A stretch of 49,442 nt of DNA from Methanomicrobiales archaeon (GTDB lineage: Archaea > Halobacteriota > Methanomicrobia > Methanomicrobiales > Methanospirillaceae): the NCBI GenBank assembly GCA_026394715.1, contig JAPKXR010000210.1, forward strand, positions 1-49,442. Direction: 5' to 3'. The position numbers were made by a program, and so were the translations under genes. Positions within the stretch are counted from its first letter, which is position 1. Each line of letters starts with the position of its first letter. Below are positions 15,935 through 24,846 of this stretch, piece after piece. The notes beneath the pieces were generated by a model that saw only the letters and a program-made list of their open reading frames with translations, was not told where the DNA came from and did no database searches.

Positions 15935-16882
15935 TTGGACCACCGTGAGAAATGTTTACTGGACTTTGTTCCTTTTGTGGTGAATAGTTTGCACATGCTT
16001 GTCCTGATTGCACTACGTGTAATGTTCTAGAAACTACGTAGTTCCTCTACCTCGTGTCCCCATGGATTTTGGCGTTTATAGTGTCCGTGACGGAAGGTGA
16101 GGTTCGCCACCAGGACCGAGCGAGTCAATCCGGAAATCAACAACCACCTGCTTCGATTTCCCCGGTTATACTTTTTCAACCCGCCCACAGACTGCGCCCG
16201 TCAGCCGGGACTTGTGCGCCCCCAGAAAAAAATACATGCCGCCGGCTTTACGAGCAGGGAGCTTTAATGACAAGGCTCCGTGCAGTATGTGACCCGCTGG
16301 TGCAACGAGCAGTTGGCCGGGGTGTACGGCCGCATGAGCAAAAAAGGCGGGGTGAGGCGATAGGGGGTATTCCAGTCTGACTATGCAACGACCTCAGTAG
16401 GTATCTGCAATAAAAGACGCAGTCCTTTCACTCAGCACACGGGGACCCGTCATCTGGATGAACCAGGATTGTGCATCAATTGGTACATCCGGAATCACCA
16501 GAAAAAGGTGTGCATGCTGTGACGGGTCAAAGGGTTGCCGGGTGCTGCCGGTGTTCCACCTGCAGGGGGTCAGGTTATGCGAATGGTATCACGAGTAACG
16601 ATAATCAACGGGAGACCCCTCAATTGTAACAGGGCAAAAAAACTGTAATTCGCCATAATTTCAGGATCAAAACAATCGCGTGACCCAAAAAATGGAATAC
16701 TCAATCAGCCCTACCCAATCAACAAGATCAGGAATGATACATAACTCGAATTAACGTTACCTTGGCTCTCCCGGCATCAGCCGTGATTGATGGCAATGGT
16801 GTTACCAACACTTTTTTTGCTGTTAACGCCGGGGGGAAATATTGGATACAAACGGTAGTATGGAAAAATAGAGGGTATCATA
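15935..16882. other. Gap without assignable genes
   Basis: About 950 bp lacking a supported gene. Two short open stretches on the plus strand (about 16099-16269 and 16270-16380) are GC-rich and stop-free but give no family resemblance. The part from 16380 to 16700 looks like eroded coding DNA with stops in all frames. No tRNA or repeat was seen. Confidence 0.35.
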
Positions 16883-18730
16883 TTATTTTCCGTTGACCCG
16901 GACCAGGCCGTTCCGGACAGATGCATTACCAACAACCGAACCATTGCTTCCATCATATTTCATGATTGTCAGGGTGACATTGTAGACCCCGGGGAACTGG
17001 TAAATATGGGCTGTATTTGGGCCCGTTGCGTTCATGCCGTCACCAAAATCATAATTCAGAAACATTGGAGATCCGGTTGACTGATCGGTGAAGGAAACTT
17101 TCAGGGGAGCTGTTCCGGTTACGGGTGATGCGTTGAATTTCGCTACAAGGGGGACCCCCGGTACCTTGTTCACCGTGATGACGCCCGGTTTTGTTGCGGT
17201 GCTGCCGATAACTGAATTTGTCGTGGTGTCATATTTCATAATTGACTGGCTAATCGTGTAGACGCCGGGGAACCGGTAGGTATGGGTAGGATTTGGCCCG
17301 GTCACATTCGTTCCGTCCCCGAAATTGTAGACCAGCGTGGTTGGGTTTCCGGTGGACTTATCGGTGCATTTAACGGTCAGCGGGGCGGTACCGTTCACTG
17401 GCCCGACCGTGAAATCAGCATGGAGGCCTGCCGGGATTTGCATATGGACTATCCAGAAGTCTGCGAGGCCATGGTTCCCGGTCACATCCCCTCCATTTGC
17501 GTACGAGTATCCTGTCAACGAAAACATGCCTTTCCCTGACAGGTCCGGCTTGATGCACTGGCCCTGATCGAGGCCCGGGCCCCCCAGGGATTTCTGCCAG
17601 AGGGCCGATCCGTCCTTATCAAATTCCATCACCCAGTAATCCCCGTCCCCATGGTTACCCGTGACATCCCCGTCTTTTGAATACGATACCCCGAACGCGA
17701 CATAGTTCCCGTCAGGGGTACGTTCAAGGTCGTATGCGTTATCATAATCTGATCCGCCGAAACATTTCTGGTTGATGATACTCCCGTTCGTGGAGATCTT
17801 TACCCACCAGTAGTCGAACGATCCGTGATTCCCGTGGACATCTCCGTCGTTGGAGTTGGTGAATCCCATTACCGCATACTCTCCTTCCGGGGTGACAACA
17901 ATCTCCCTGCCTTCATCGTAGAGGCTCCCGCCAAGACATTTCTGCCAGAGAAGTGTACCGGCATCATCGAGCCTGAACAACCAGGCATCGTATGAACCAT
18001 GGTTCCCGCTGACATCCCCGTTATTGGAATTCGTATACCCGATGGCGATGTACCCGCCACCCGGGACTGGCAGGATGTTGTCACCAAAATCATCGCCTGT
18101 CCCGCCGAGTAATTTCTCCCATGTAATCGTGCCGTTCATGTCGGATTTTACGACCAGCACATCATAGCCCCCATGGTAATCAGGGATTGCGGGATCAGAG
18201 TATGCCTGGCCAATCATGATCATTCCGCCATCCGGGGTCTCTTTTCCGTCATTGACAAAGCTCGAACTTCTCCCGGGGTAGCACCGTTTCCAGAGTATCT
18301 TCCCGTAAGTATCGATCTGGATATTAAAGATCGCATAGGGCTTGGTGTTATCGGAAAAATCCCCGTTGTGAGACCAGGTGTATCCCGATAACAGGTACGT
18401 GCCGTCGCTCAGCCGTTCGACGCAGGTTACGGCATCATCCATCGAACCACCGATGGTTTTTTGCCATTCCTTCCCTCCGGCGGCATTAAGTTTTACCACC
18501 CATATATCCATCATGCCGTGTGAATAGGTGATATCCCCGTTACTCGACATGGTGTCACCGACAACGATATACCCCCCGTCATCAGTTGGCTGGATTGAGA
18601 ATGCGTTATCTTCACTGGAGCCTCCGAGTGATTTCTGCCATAGCAAACCGGGGCTGTCTGCCAGCACCGGCGTTACGAAGGCACAGAGCACAAGGAAAAG
18701 GGCAACCATTCCTGCCTGTGTTATTTTCAT
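16883..18730 (-). CDS. Secreted seven-repeat beta-propeller protein with two PKD domains (615 aa)
   Basis: A signal peptide (residues 1-24, ending VLADS) is followed by seven repeats of about 55-60 residues. Each is built around a W-Q-K-(S/C)-L-G-G-(S/T)-x-x-D core, a DGGYI-(V/A)-x-G strand and a (S/N)-N-G-D-(V/I) turn, up to about residue 430; seven copies suggest a seven-bladed propeller. Two PKD domains follow (about 438-520 and 530-605, with FGDG cores). The gene starts inside the stop of the upstream GH81-like gene (ATGA), so the two are coupled. A role in adhesion or carbohydrate binding outside the cell is inferred. Confidence 0.8.
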   Translation of the reverse strand: MKITQAGMVALFLVLCAFVTPVLADSPGLLWQKSLGGSSEDNAFSIQPTDDGGYIVVGDTMSSNGDITYSHGMMDIWVVKLNAAGGKEWQKTIGGSMDDAVTCVERLSDGTYLLSGYTWSHNGDFSDNTKPYAIFNIQIDTYGKILWKRCYPGRSSSFVNDGKETPDGGMIMIGQAYSDPAIPDYHGGYDVLVVKSDMNGTITWEKLLGGTGDDFGDNILPVPGGGYIAIGYTNSNNGDVSGNHGSYDAWLFRLDDAGTLLWQKCLGGSLYDEGREIVVTPEGEYAVMGFTNSNDGDVHGNHGSFDYWWVKISTNGSIINQKCFGGSDYDNAYDLERTPDGNYVAFGVSYSKDGDVTGNHGDGDYWVMEFDKDGSALWQKSLGGPGLDQGQCIKPDLSGKGMFSLTGYSYANGGDVTGNHGLADFWIVHMQIPAGLHADFTVGPVNGTAPLTVKCTDKSTGNPTTLVYNFGDGTNVTGPNPTHTYRFPGVYTISQSIMKYDTTTNSVIGSTATKPGVITVNKVPGVPLVAKFNASPVTGTAPLKVSFTDQSTGSPMFLNYDFGDGMNATGPNTAHIYQFPGVYNVTLTIMKYDGSNGSVVGNASVRNGLVRVNGK

Positions 18731-21700
18731 CCCGTCACCTCCGTGGTCAGGGAACCCTGACCCGTGATACGGTTGTCCGGAACCGCACCGCCGCCACCGG
18801 CAACATCAGTAATCGTCCCTGAAGCACTCGTGCTTATCTTCATGGTGAGGTTAATCGTCATCGTGCTCCCGACTGGAAGTGAGCCCCCGTTTGGTAAGTA
18901 ATTAGGAGTCCAGATTATACGGCTCGGTGCGATGTTCTGCGGAGGATAGTTGGAACTGATGAACGTAGAACCCACTGGAGGTATATCATATGCATCAACT
19001 CCTACAAGGTCCTGCGTCCCGTTATTGTTGATCAGTATGCTGTACGTAAGGAGTCCGCCTGGTGCGACCGATGTCCTGTTGGCAGTAACAGTGAAATTGA
19101 TCGACGGGCCTCCCGCGACCTGGATGGGCACGATACTGGTGCCTTTTACCGATATATTGCCTGTTGCATACCCGGTTGCTTCAGCCACGTCGGTGTAGAT
19201 GCCGTTTGCAGAACTCGGGAATGTTCCGGTCACCAGGTAATTCTGTGTTTCCCCGGGCGATAATGTCCCGGTATTCCAGCTCACGGCATTTCCTGAAACT
19301 ATCCCGGAGGGGTTACTCGAAACGTATGTTACCGTATATGGCAGGTACTCGGAAACGACCACCCCTGAAACCGGACCTGGCCCTGTTGCAGTAACGGTGA
19401 CATTAAACGTTACCGTGCTGCCAGGACCTGTTTTTCCCGGTGCGTTCACATTCACGACGAGTTGCGCATCGGTTGGCGGGGCGTTACCGGCCACCGCATA
19501 CCATCCGGGAGGGACAACGAGGTCCTCTGGAAGGGCCCCACCTGCAGACCCGGCCTGGGAGCCGACCTTCCACCAGTTCACCGTCACCGGTACCTGGTGG
19601 GGGTTCCACGCAACGAAGGTCTCCTGGTTAGCCGGCGAGATAAAAGCCGCACAGAGCGGCTGTGAAAGTCCGTTCGACATTGCATCGGAAGAGTAACCGA
19701 AATAAGAGAAATCAGGTGTGCCGTACGCATCGATCGCCCAGAACCAGTCCAGTACTTCGGACGGGCTCGTGGAATCGTCGACCTGGTTCGTCATACCATT
19801 CCACCACGTCCCGAGATCGTACGGATACTGACCAGGGGCGGTGTTCCGCGAGGACTGGACGGTATTCCAGTACCAGCGGTACGGGGAGACGGGTATATTC
19901 TGTGCTGACGTGTCCCTGATCCCTGCCAGTGCACGCTGCTGGTTCACCACTGCCAGGTAGGAGACCCCGGACGGGTCTGATATATTGCAGAACCCTCCGT
20001 TGGGGGCGTAATCAAGGGCCCGTTCTGAGAGTTCGACATATTTTGGATCTCTTCCGAATGAAAGGGTGTACCCGGCCATAGGGAGCCACATGTTGTACAT
20101 CGAGGAGGTAGGGGAGATCCCGAACTCCGAGGCTGTCTGAACAACCGACTGGGGCATTTTTGGTGCGAATGACGTGGCCTTCGGGTACCCGGGCGGCATC
20201 ACCGGCCAGCTGGACGAGACCTTCGGGTTCCCCCAGTTGTACCAGCGGTTCCACATCGTGTCGCCCATCGAGAAGGCAGTCGGGTCGGCCGGGGTGCTTG
20301 CCGCTGGGATATAGTCCCCGTTCTTTGACCATTGTGCCGCGTTTGGAGCTGAAATTCCGGTTGCGTCAGGAACGTAGGCAAGTTTCTTGTCAGACCAGTA
20401 GGCGTCTGCATTGTAAAGGTTCGTGGTGTAGAGGTAAATCCCGGTATCGGCAATATCCTCCCGGTTTGTTACGGTCCCCCACATGATGATGCCTGCCCAG
20501 GCCTGCATCGTCTCGCCGAGGGAGTTGTCGTCTTTGCCGTTCTGCAGGAGAGACCCGACACCGATCCCTCCGCCCGGGCCTGTCTGCGGAAGCCCCTGTG
20601 TCCATGCCTGCCCGGCCCACTGGTCAAAGAAATTCATCTTCGCATAGTTCAGTCCCGGTACCATGTAGTATGCGGAGTCCCGGTCCGGGTCGTAGGCGAT
20701 CGACATGACCAGCTGGTCAATGAAAGCCCCGTAATTGGTCTCTTCTGCCCACGTGGGGTCGAACCAGGCCACCTGTGCAGCGGCAGTAATCAGGTACCCG
20801 TTCTGGTAGTGCACATCGTTCCATTCGGCCGTGCTCCCGAACCCATCCTCACCCCATGCCCTCGGGTAGGTGACATTCATATCGGCCATCGGCCAGTACC
20901 CGTACGCGGGCGCTGAGTCATCGGTGTCCGGCCCTTGTGAGGGGAACATGTGGAGTGTCCCGAGGGTCGGGTCTGCAAGGAAATAATAGGGGGAGTACTG
21001 GTCCGGCGACCCGGGAGTCGTCTTATTAGTCCGGAACGCCTGCTCCTGGGTATAGAGGGCGAAAAAGTCCTCGATGCCCTCTATGTTCCGGGACTGCGCA
21101 AGCTTCGGGTCGTACGGGTTGTTATAATAGTTATTGTACCACGCGGTGCCGCTCCATCCCGAGCTTGGGTTCCACGGAGTGATATTATAATCGGTAATCC
21201 CGGTGATCTCCGGGTTCGTGGTGGCGATATTCCCTAACTCCTTTGTTATGGCGAGTTTTGCCGACATGTACCTGACCATCTTCGCTAGGTTGTAGGCTGC
21301 GTTCTGGTCTCCACCATCAAGCATGGTAAACAACGGGGGATAGGTCCCGAGGCTCTTCTGGGTATAATCTTGCTCGTCGTTGTTGACAAGGTACCAGAGC
21401 GGCACCCCGTCCATGGTTGCGTTCATGTCCATCGGCGGCATGAAGGGCAGCAGGTTGTTGGTGACGTATGTCGTGGAAAATGAGCCTACACCGACGGGGA
21501 TGAGTTTTCCCTTGGCGATCCAGTACTGGTAATGTCCATTATTTGCAGAAGGCATTGAAGAAGTCCACTGGCCTGGATCTGACGGCCCGACCATGTCCTC
21601 CGCGAGGTTACGGTCATAGACCGGCTGGTTCCGGCCGTCGTTGAACGTATCGTACTGGTGTCTCTGGAGGAGCATGACCGTCTTCCCGAATGTGCTGTTC

Positions 21701-23016
21701 CCGATGGGGCCACGGTTGATAGTCGTCGCAGTATAGGTCGTGTGGAGAAGCCCGGCAGTCCTGTCTACAAAGTATTGTACCGTAGTGTCCGTGATGAAAT
21801 TGTACGCATAGGGGGCAATGGCATTCGCCCAGTCAAGGGACTCCGTGACAGACTGGTTCAGCGTTGGCGTATTGGGGTCCGGGTTTTGGGGTCCCCGCGG
21901 ATACGCCACCACAGGAAGGCCGGCGATTGCAAAGTGACGGGTACCTCCTGAAGATACAGGGGTGAGGAATATCCCGTGCCCGTCGTAGACGCTTGCGTTA
22001 AACGAGGCAGTATCGTAATAAACCGCAAAGAAATTCCAGTTCGTGGTGGTGCCGTCCACGACACCCCCAAGGAACAGCATGTCCTGGTCCGTCCCGACCA
22101 GGTAACAGCCAAGCCCGGGGACCCCAGTATCTACGGGCACGACGTAGACCTGCCCGCGTTGCACGTTATTGGCATTGAATGGCGGGCCGTTGTAGAACTG
22201 GAAGGCCATCGACTCGTTTTGCGGGACTCCGTACCAGGTGAACCATGCAAACGGGGACCCCTTGGCCATCGTGAGTTTCACCTGTTCGTCCGTACCCGAC
22301 CTGTTGAGGAGGAAATCGATGTCCCAGTCCCCCATCCGGTCGGTAACGAGGTTCTCGGGAAATGCCGATCCCCAACCAGGTTCGGTGTCGGTCAGGTTGG
22401 CTGCCGGGAATACACGAAGTCCTGATTCCCATTGACCCGTCTGGCTTATTTCGGTGGTTTTCCCATCCGGTGAAAAGCTTGTTGCCCCTGGTGTGCAGGA
22501 ATTGGGGCCGTAATTAGATCCATCTGATGCCGCAGGGATCGGCATGGAAAAGACGAGCCCTTTCACACGGCCCTGGCCTTCGACATTGGCATAGGCATTC
22601 CTGAAGGTGAGGCTGAGCGGGTCGGCATAGAGTGTGGACTGTACGAACGGCGTCCAGCTCTTCACGAATGGATCGCTGTCTGACGCTTTGTAGGCCCCCA
22701 CGTACTGGAGGGAGTTGTTTGCCCATATCGTGTAGCCGGCCCACGAGTGCAGCCCTTTGACAAGCTGGCCGTCCTTCATGTTGTCTGTCACCGCGGCCTG
22801 GTCGGCGAAGATAGGTGTCGGATTTAAACACCAGTTGCAGGTGAATGGGGCGCTTCCCCGCCACTGGCAGTTATCAGGCCGCTCGGTTTGGACATACGCT
22901 TTCCCGAGCTGGATGGTCCCAGCGGTGACCACCACGGAAAAAAGCATGTTTACAAAAATTATCATGGCAAGGGCACGAATAATACGTTGTCCAGGCCTTT
23001 TGGGTACCAGGGTCAT
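18727..23016 (-). CDS. GH81-like secreted glycoside hydrolase with DUF11 repeats (1429 aa)
   Basis: A hydrophobic N-terminal signal (residues 13-33) leads into a large domain that fits endo-beta-1,3-glucanases of family GH81 in key places. WNDVHYQNGYLITAAA (about residues 730-745) parallels the ND-HHFHYGY motif carrying the general acid Asp. FDQWAGQAWTQGL (about 795-808) parallels the GHSWASG motif, and DDNSLGETMQAWAG (about 824-838) parallels the NQESTSEAxNAW motif. The second glutamate of the last motif is kept; the first is Asn. Two DUF11-type beta-sandwich repeats (about 1180-1290 and 1305-1415) form the C-terminus. It would act extracellularly on a beta-glucan-like polymer. Family assignment is by motif only. 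Confidence 0.65.
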   Translation of the reverse strand: MTLVPKRPGQRIIRALAMIIFVNMLFSVVVTAGTIQLGKAYVQTERPDNCQWRGSAPFTCNWCLNPTPIFADQAAVTDNMKDGQLVKGLHSWAGYTIWANNSLQYVGAYKASDSDPFVKSWTPFVQSTLYADPLSLTFRNAYANVEGQGRVKGLVFSMPIPAASDGSNYGPNSCTPGATSFSPDGKTTEISQTGQWESGLRVFPAANLTDTEPGWGSAFPENLVTDRMGDWDIDFLLNRSGTDEQVKLTMAKGSPFAWFTWYGVPQNESMAFQFYNGPPFNANNVQRGQVYVVPVDTGVPGLGCYLVGTDQDMLFLGGVVDGTTTNWNFFAVYYDTASFNASVYDGHGIFLTPVSSGGTRHFAIAGLPVVAYPRGPQNPDPNTPTLNQSVTESLDWANAIAPYAYNFITDTTVQYFVDRTAGLLHTTYTATTINRGPIGNSTFGKTVMLLQRHQYDTFNDGRNQPVYDRNLAEDMVGPSDPGQWTSSMPSANNGHYQYWIAKGKLIPVGVGSFSTTYVTNNLLPFMPPMDMNATMDGVPLWYLVNNDEQDYTQKSLGTYPPLFTMLDGGDQNAAYNLAKMVRYMSAKLAITKELGNIATTNPEITGITDYNITPWNPSSGWSGTAWYNNYYNNPYDPKLAQSRNIEGIEDFFALYTQEQAFRTNKTTPGSPDQYSPYYFLADPTLGTLHMFPSQGPDTDDSAPAYGYWPMADMNVTYPRAWGEDGFGSTAEWNDVHYQNGYLITAAAQVAWFDPTWAEETNYGAFIDQLVMSIAYDPDRDSAYYMVPGLNYAKMNFFDQWAGQAWTQGLPQTGPGGGIGVGSLLQNGKDDNSLGETMQAWAGIIMWGTVTNREDIADTGIYLYTTNLYNADAYWSDKKLAYVPDATGISAPNAAQWSKNGDYIPAASTPADPTAFSMGDTMWNRWYNWGNPKVSSSWPVMPPGYPKATSFAPKMPQSVVQTASEFGISPTSSMYNMWLPMAGYTLSFGRDPKYVELSERALDYAPNGGFCNISDPSGVSYLAVVNQQRALAGIRDTSAQNIPVSPYRWYWNTVQSSRNTAPGQYPYDLGTWWNGMTNQVDDSTSPSEVLDWFWAIDAYGTPDFSYFGYSSDAMSNGLSQPLCAAFISPANQETFVAWNPHQVPVTVNWWKVGSQAGSAGGALPEDLVVPPGWYAVAGNAPPTDAQLVVNVNAPGKTGPGSTVTFNVTVTATGPGPVSGVVVSEYLPYTVTYVSSNPSGIVSGNAVSWNTGTLSPGETQNYLVTGTFPSSANGIYTDVAEATGYATGNISVKGTSIVPIQVAGGPSINFTVTANRTSVAPGGLLTYSILINNNGTQDLVGVDAYDIPPVGSTFISSNYPPQNIAPSRIIWTPNYLPNGGSLPVGSTMTINLTMKISTSASGTITDVAGGGGAVPDNRITGQGSLTTEVTG

Positions 23017-23027
23017 AGTAATTTAAA

Positions 23028-23043
23028 ATAGGTGTACACCTAT
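23028..23043 (-). promoter_or_regulatory. 16-bp palindrome in promoter of GH81-like operon
   Basis: ATAGGTGTACACCTAT is a perfect 16-bp palindrome lying 12 bp upstream of the start codon (23016) of the minus-strand gene. An A/T-rich TATA-like GATATA overlaps its far edge (about 23042-23048), around 27-30 bp before the ATG, so a protein on the palindrome would sit over the start site. This suggests a dedicated repressor or activator, not identified here. Confidence 0.5.
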
Positions 23044-23336
23044 ATCAAAGTGCCAGATCCAAAACAGAAAAAAAATTACCGGTGCAATATGTTGACGGGT
23101 GGATTTTGCAATTGGCCAACTATTCATTATATTTAATTCAAATAAGGCGCTATTGACATTATCTCCTTCATAAGTTTCGGAACTGTATTATTTTTAATAA
23201 AATCTGGGTTCTGATAATTATTCATGGTCACACCAGGTACAGTAGTCTTTTCAAATCAGATAAGATATTAGTTTAAAAGATCCCAATCATTCAAAAGGAA
23301 TTCCCGGAAACCCGGGGCAGGAAGGAAGAACGTACC
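23044..23336. other. Divergent intergenic region
   Basis: AT-rich region between the GH81-like gene (minus) and the alanine-dehydrogenase-like gene (plus). Besides the palindrome it holds TATA-like stretches on the plus side (around 23260-23275) and an AGGAAGG Shine-Dalgarno at 23320-23326. Confidence 0.4.
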
Positions 23337-24272
23337 ATGAAATATTACCCGAGACCTGAGTCCGGACTTGATATCCACGACGTAAACCTCGCCGTTGAAG
23401 CAGCATTCAGGGAACATGGAATGGGAAATGTCCAGATGCCGCCCAAGGTCTATATTTCTTTTCCAAACGGGGATTTCCGGACTATGCCAGCCTACATACC
23501 AGCATTGCAGCTGGCCGGAATAAAATGCGTGAATGTCCACCCCGCGAACCCTGAAAAGGGACTACCGACGGTCATGGCCCTGACGACCATCCTTGATATT
23601 GAGACGGGGCTGCCTCTTGCGATCCTGAATGCTACGGGTCTTACAGATTTAAGGACCGGTGCGGCAGGTGCAATTGCGACCCGGTATCTGGCAGGCAAAA
23701 GATCGGTGACCGTTGGCCTGGTAGGCACAGGACGCCAGGCCGCAGCCCAGCTCGAGGCGATATCACGCGAAATCGACGTGGTAGGAGTCCGTGCCTGGAG
23801 CAGGAAAGATGTGTCTGCGAAAAAATTTGCAGAGAGATTCTCTCGTTTTGACTGCAGGACGGGAACACTTCCCTTTGTCTGCGATTGTGATGTGATTGTT
23901 ACTACGACCCCTTCACGAACTCCTATCCTCATGGATGAGTGGGTCCACGAGGGGACTCACATCAATGCAATCGGTGCGGACGCACCCGGAAAAGAGGAAT
24001 TAGACCCTGAGATTCTCAAGCGGGCGATGGTAATTGTCGATGACCCTGTCCAGGCCATCCATTCGGGAGAGATTAATGTCCCGATAAGGGAAGGGAGATT
24101 CTCTCCGGAGGAGATTGCAGGGACGCTTGGAGACGTGGTACTTGGCCGGAAGAAACGGAGGGACAACGAAGAGATTACAATCTTTGACTCAACAGGCCTC
24201 GCTATCCAGGACCTTGCGATCGCTTCAGTTGCGATGAAGAACGGAAACTACCTGGAACTGGAATTCCCGTAG
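23337..24272 (+). CDS. Ornithine cyclodeaminase / alanine dehydrogenase family enzyme
   Basis: The 311-residue protein belongs to the OCD/mu-crystallin family. It has an N-terminal substrate-binding part with MPPKVYISFPNGDFRTMPAY (the Arg and Lys contact the substrate carboxylate in the family) and a Rossmann NAD-binding motif VGLVGTGRQAAAQLEA at about residues 120-135. The C-terminal signature FDSTGLAIQDLA is near residue 285. In archaea such proteins include the NAD-dependent alanine dehydrogenase first described in Archaeoglobus; ornithine cyclodeamination or another imine reduction is also possible. A good Shine-Dalgarno (AGGAAGG) precedes the ATG. It stands alone, divergent from the GH81-like operon. 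Confidence 0.85.
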   Translation: MKYYPRPESGLDIHDVNLAVEAAFREHGMGNVQMPPKVYISFPNGDFRTMPAYIPALQLAGIKCVNVHPANPEKGLPTVMALTTILDIETGLPLAILNATGLTDLRTGAAGAIATRYLAGKRSVTVGLVGTGRQAAAQLEAISREIDVVGVRAWSRKDVSAKKFAERFSRFDCRTGTLPFVCDCDVIVTTTPSRTPILMDEWVHEGTHINAIGADAPGKEELDPEILKRAMVIVDDPVQAIHSGEINVPIREGRFSPEEIAGTLGDVVLGRKKRRDNEEITIFDSTGLAIQDLAIASVAMKNGNYLELEFP

Positions 24273-24846
24273 GAATGAAATATTGCACCGGTCCCGGTTG
24301 GTTTTTCAAATTGCGATGTTTGCACCATTCTCTTGGTGCATTGTTGAAGGTTCCTGATCACGTAATATTAAAAAAAAGCGGTGCCGTCAATTCAATCGTT
24401 TCTGCTGACCAAAAAAATTGAAAATTTCTGTGCTACCGTTCAGCCTGCCGTATTACACGGGAGGCGTCAGTATGAAATTCTGGAAGAACGCGATGAGCAA
24501 TTTTAATAGTGCTGCCCAGTCAATTGTCGTAATGTCAAACACAACTATCACCTCCTTGATGCATGTCATACATTATATCGTATAACTGTATTTAGGAGTT
24601 GACATTTTGACACATTAACGTATTTTGAGTTTAATTTTATTTCAAGAATAAAACGGTTGTGCAACCCGATTTACTGAGCGGCTAGGGCATTAGCAAGTAC
24701 ATTGGCAAGGGGGCCGGTAATCCAACACTGCACAAGGCGGGAGCGTAGGGAGCGGTCTAATCCAGGATTTTCAAAAGAGCTACGGGGACTTTTGTAAAAA
24801 AAAAGTACTGGTATTTCCCGTTATCTACGGAAAAACAGATCTAAAA
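24273..24846. other. Intergenic, one possible small ORF
   Basis: A possible 37-codon ORF (24472-24585, plus) starts MKFWKNAMSNFNSAAQSIVV behind GGAGG at good spacing and ends with a hydrophobic stretch. I do not recognise it, and the length makes it unreliable. The remainder is AT-rich with several T runs after the 24272 stop that could act as terminators. No RNA gene was seen. Confidence 0.3.

Noticed and set aside
16054-16380. Short open frames beginning with MDFGVYSVRDG that recall a small phage protein
   Set aside because: The resemblance covers about ten residues and stops at once; no other phage gene is nearby.
1-16900. CRISPR array or prophage as explanation of the repeats
   Set aside because: Repeat copies are few, long and kilobases apart, with no regularly spaced short repeats, Cas genes, integrase or structural phage genes.
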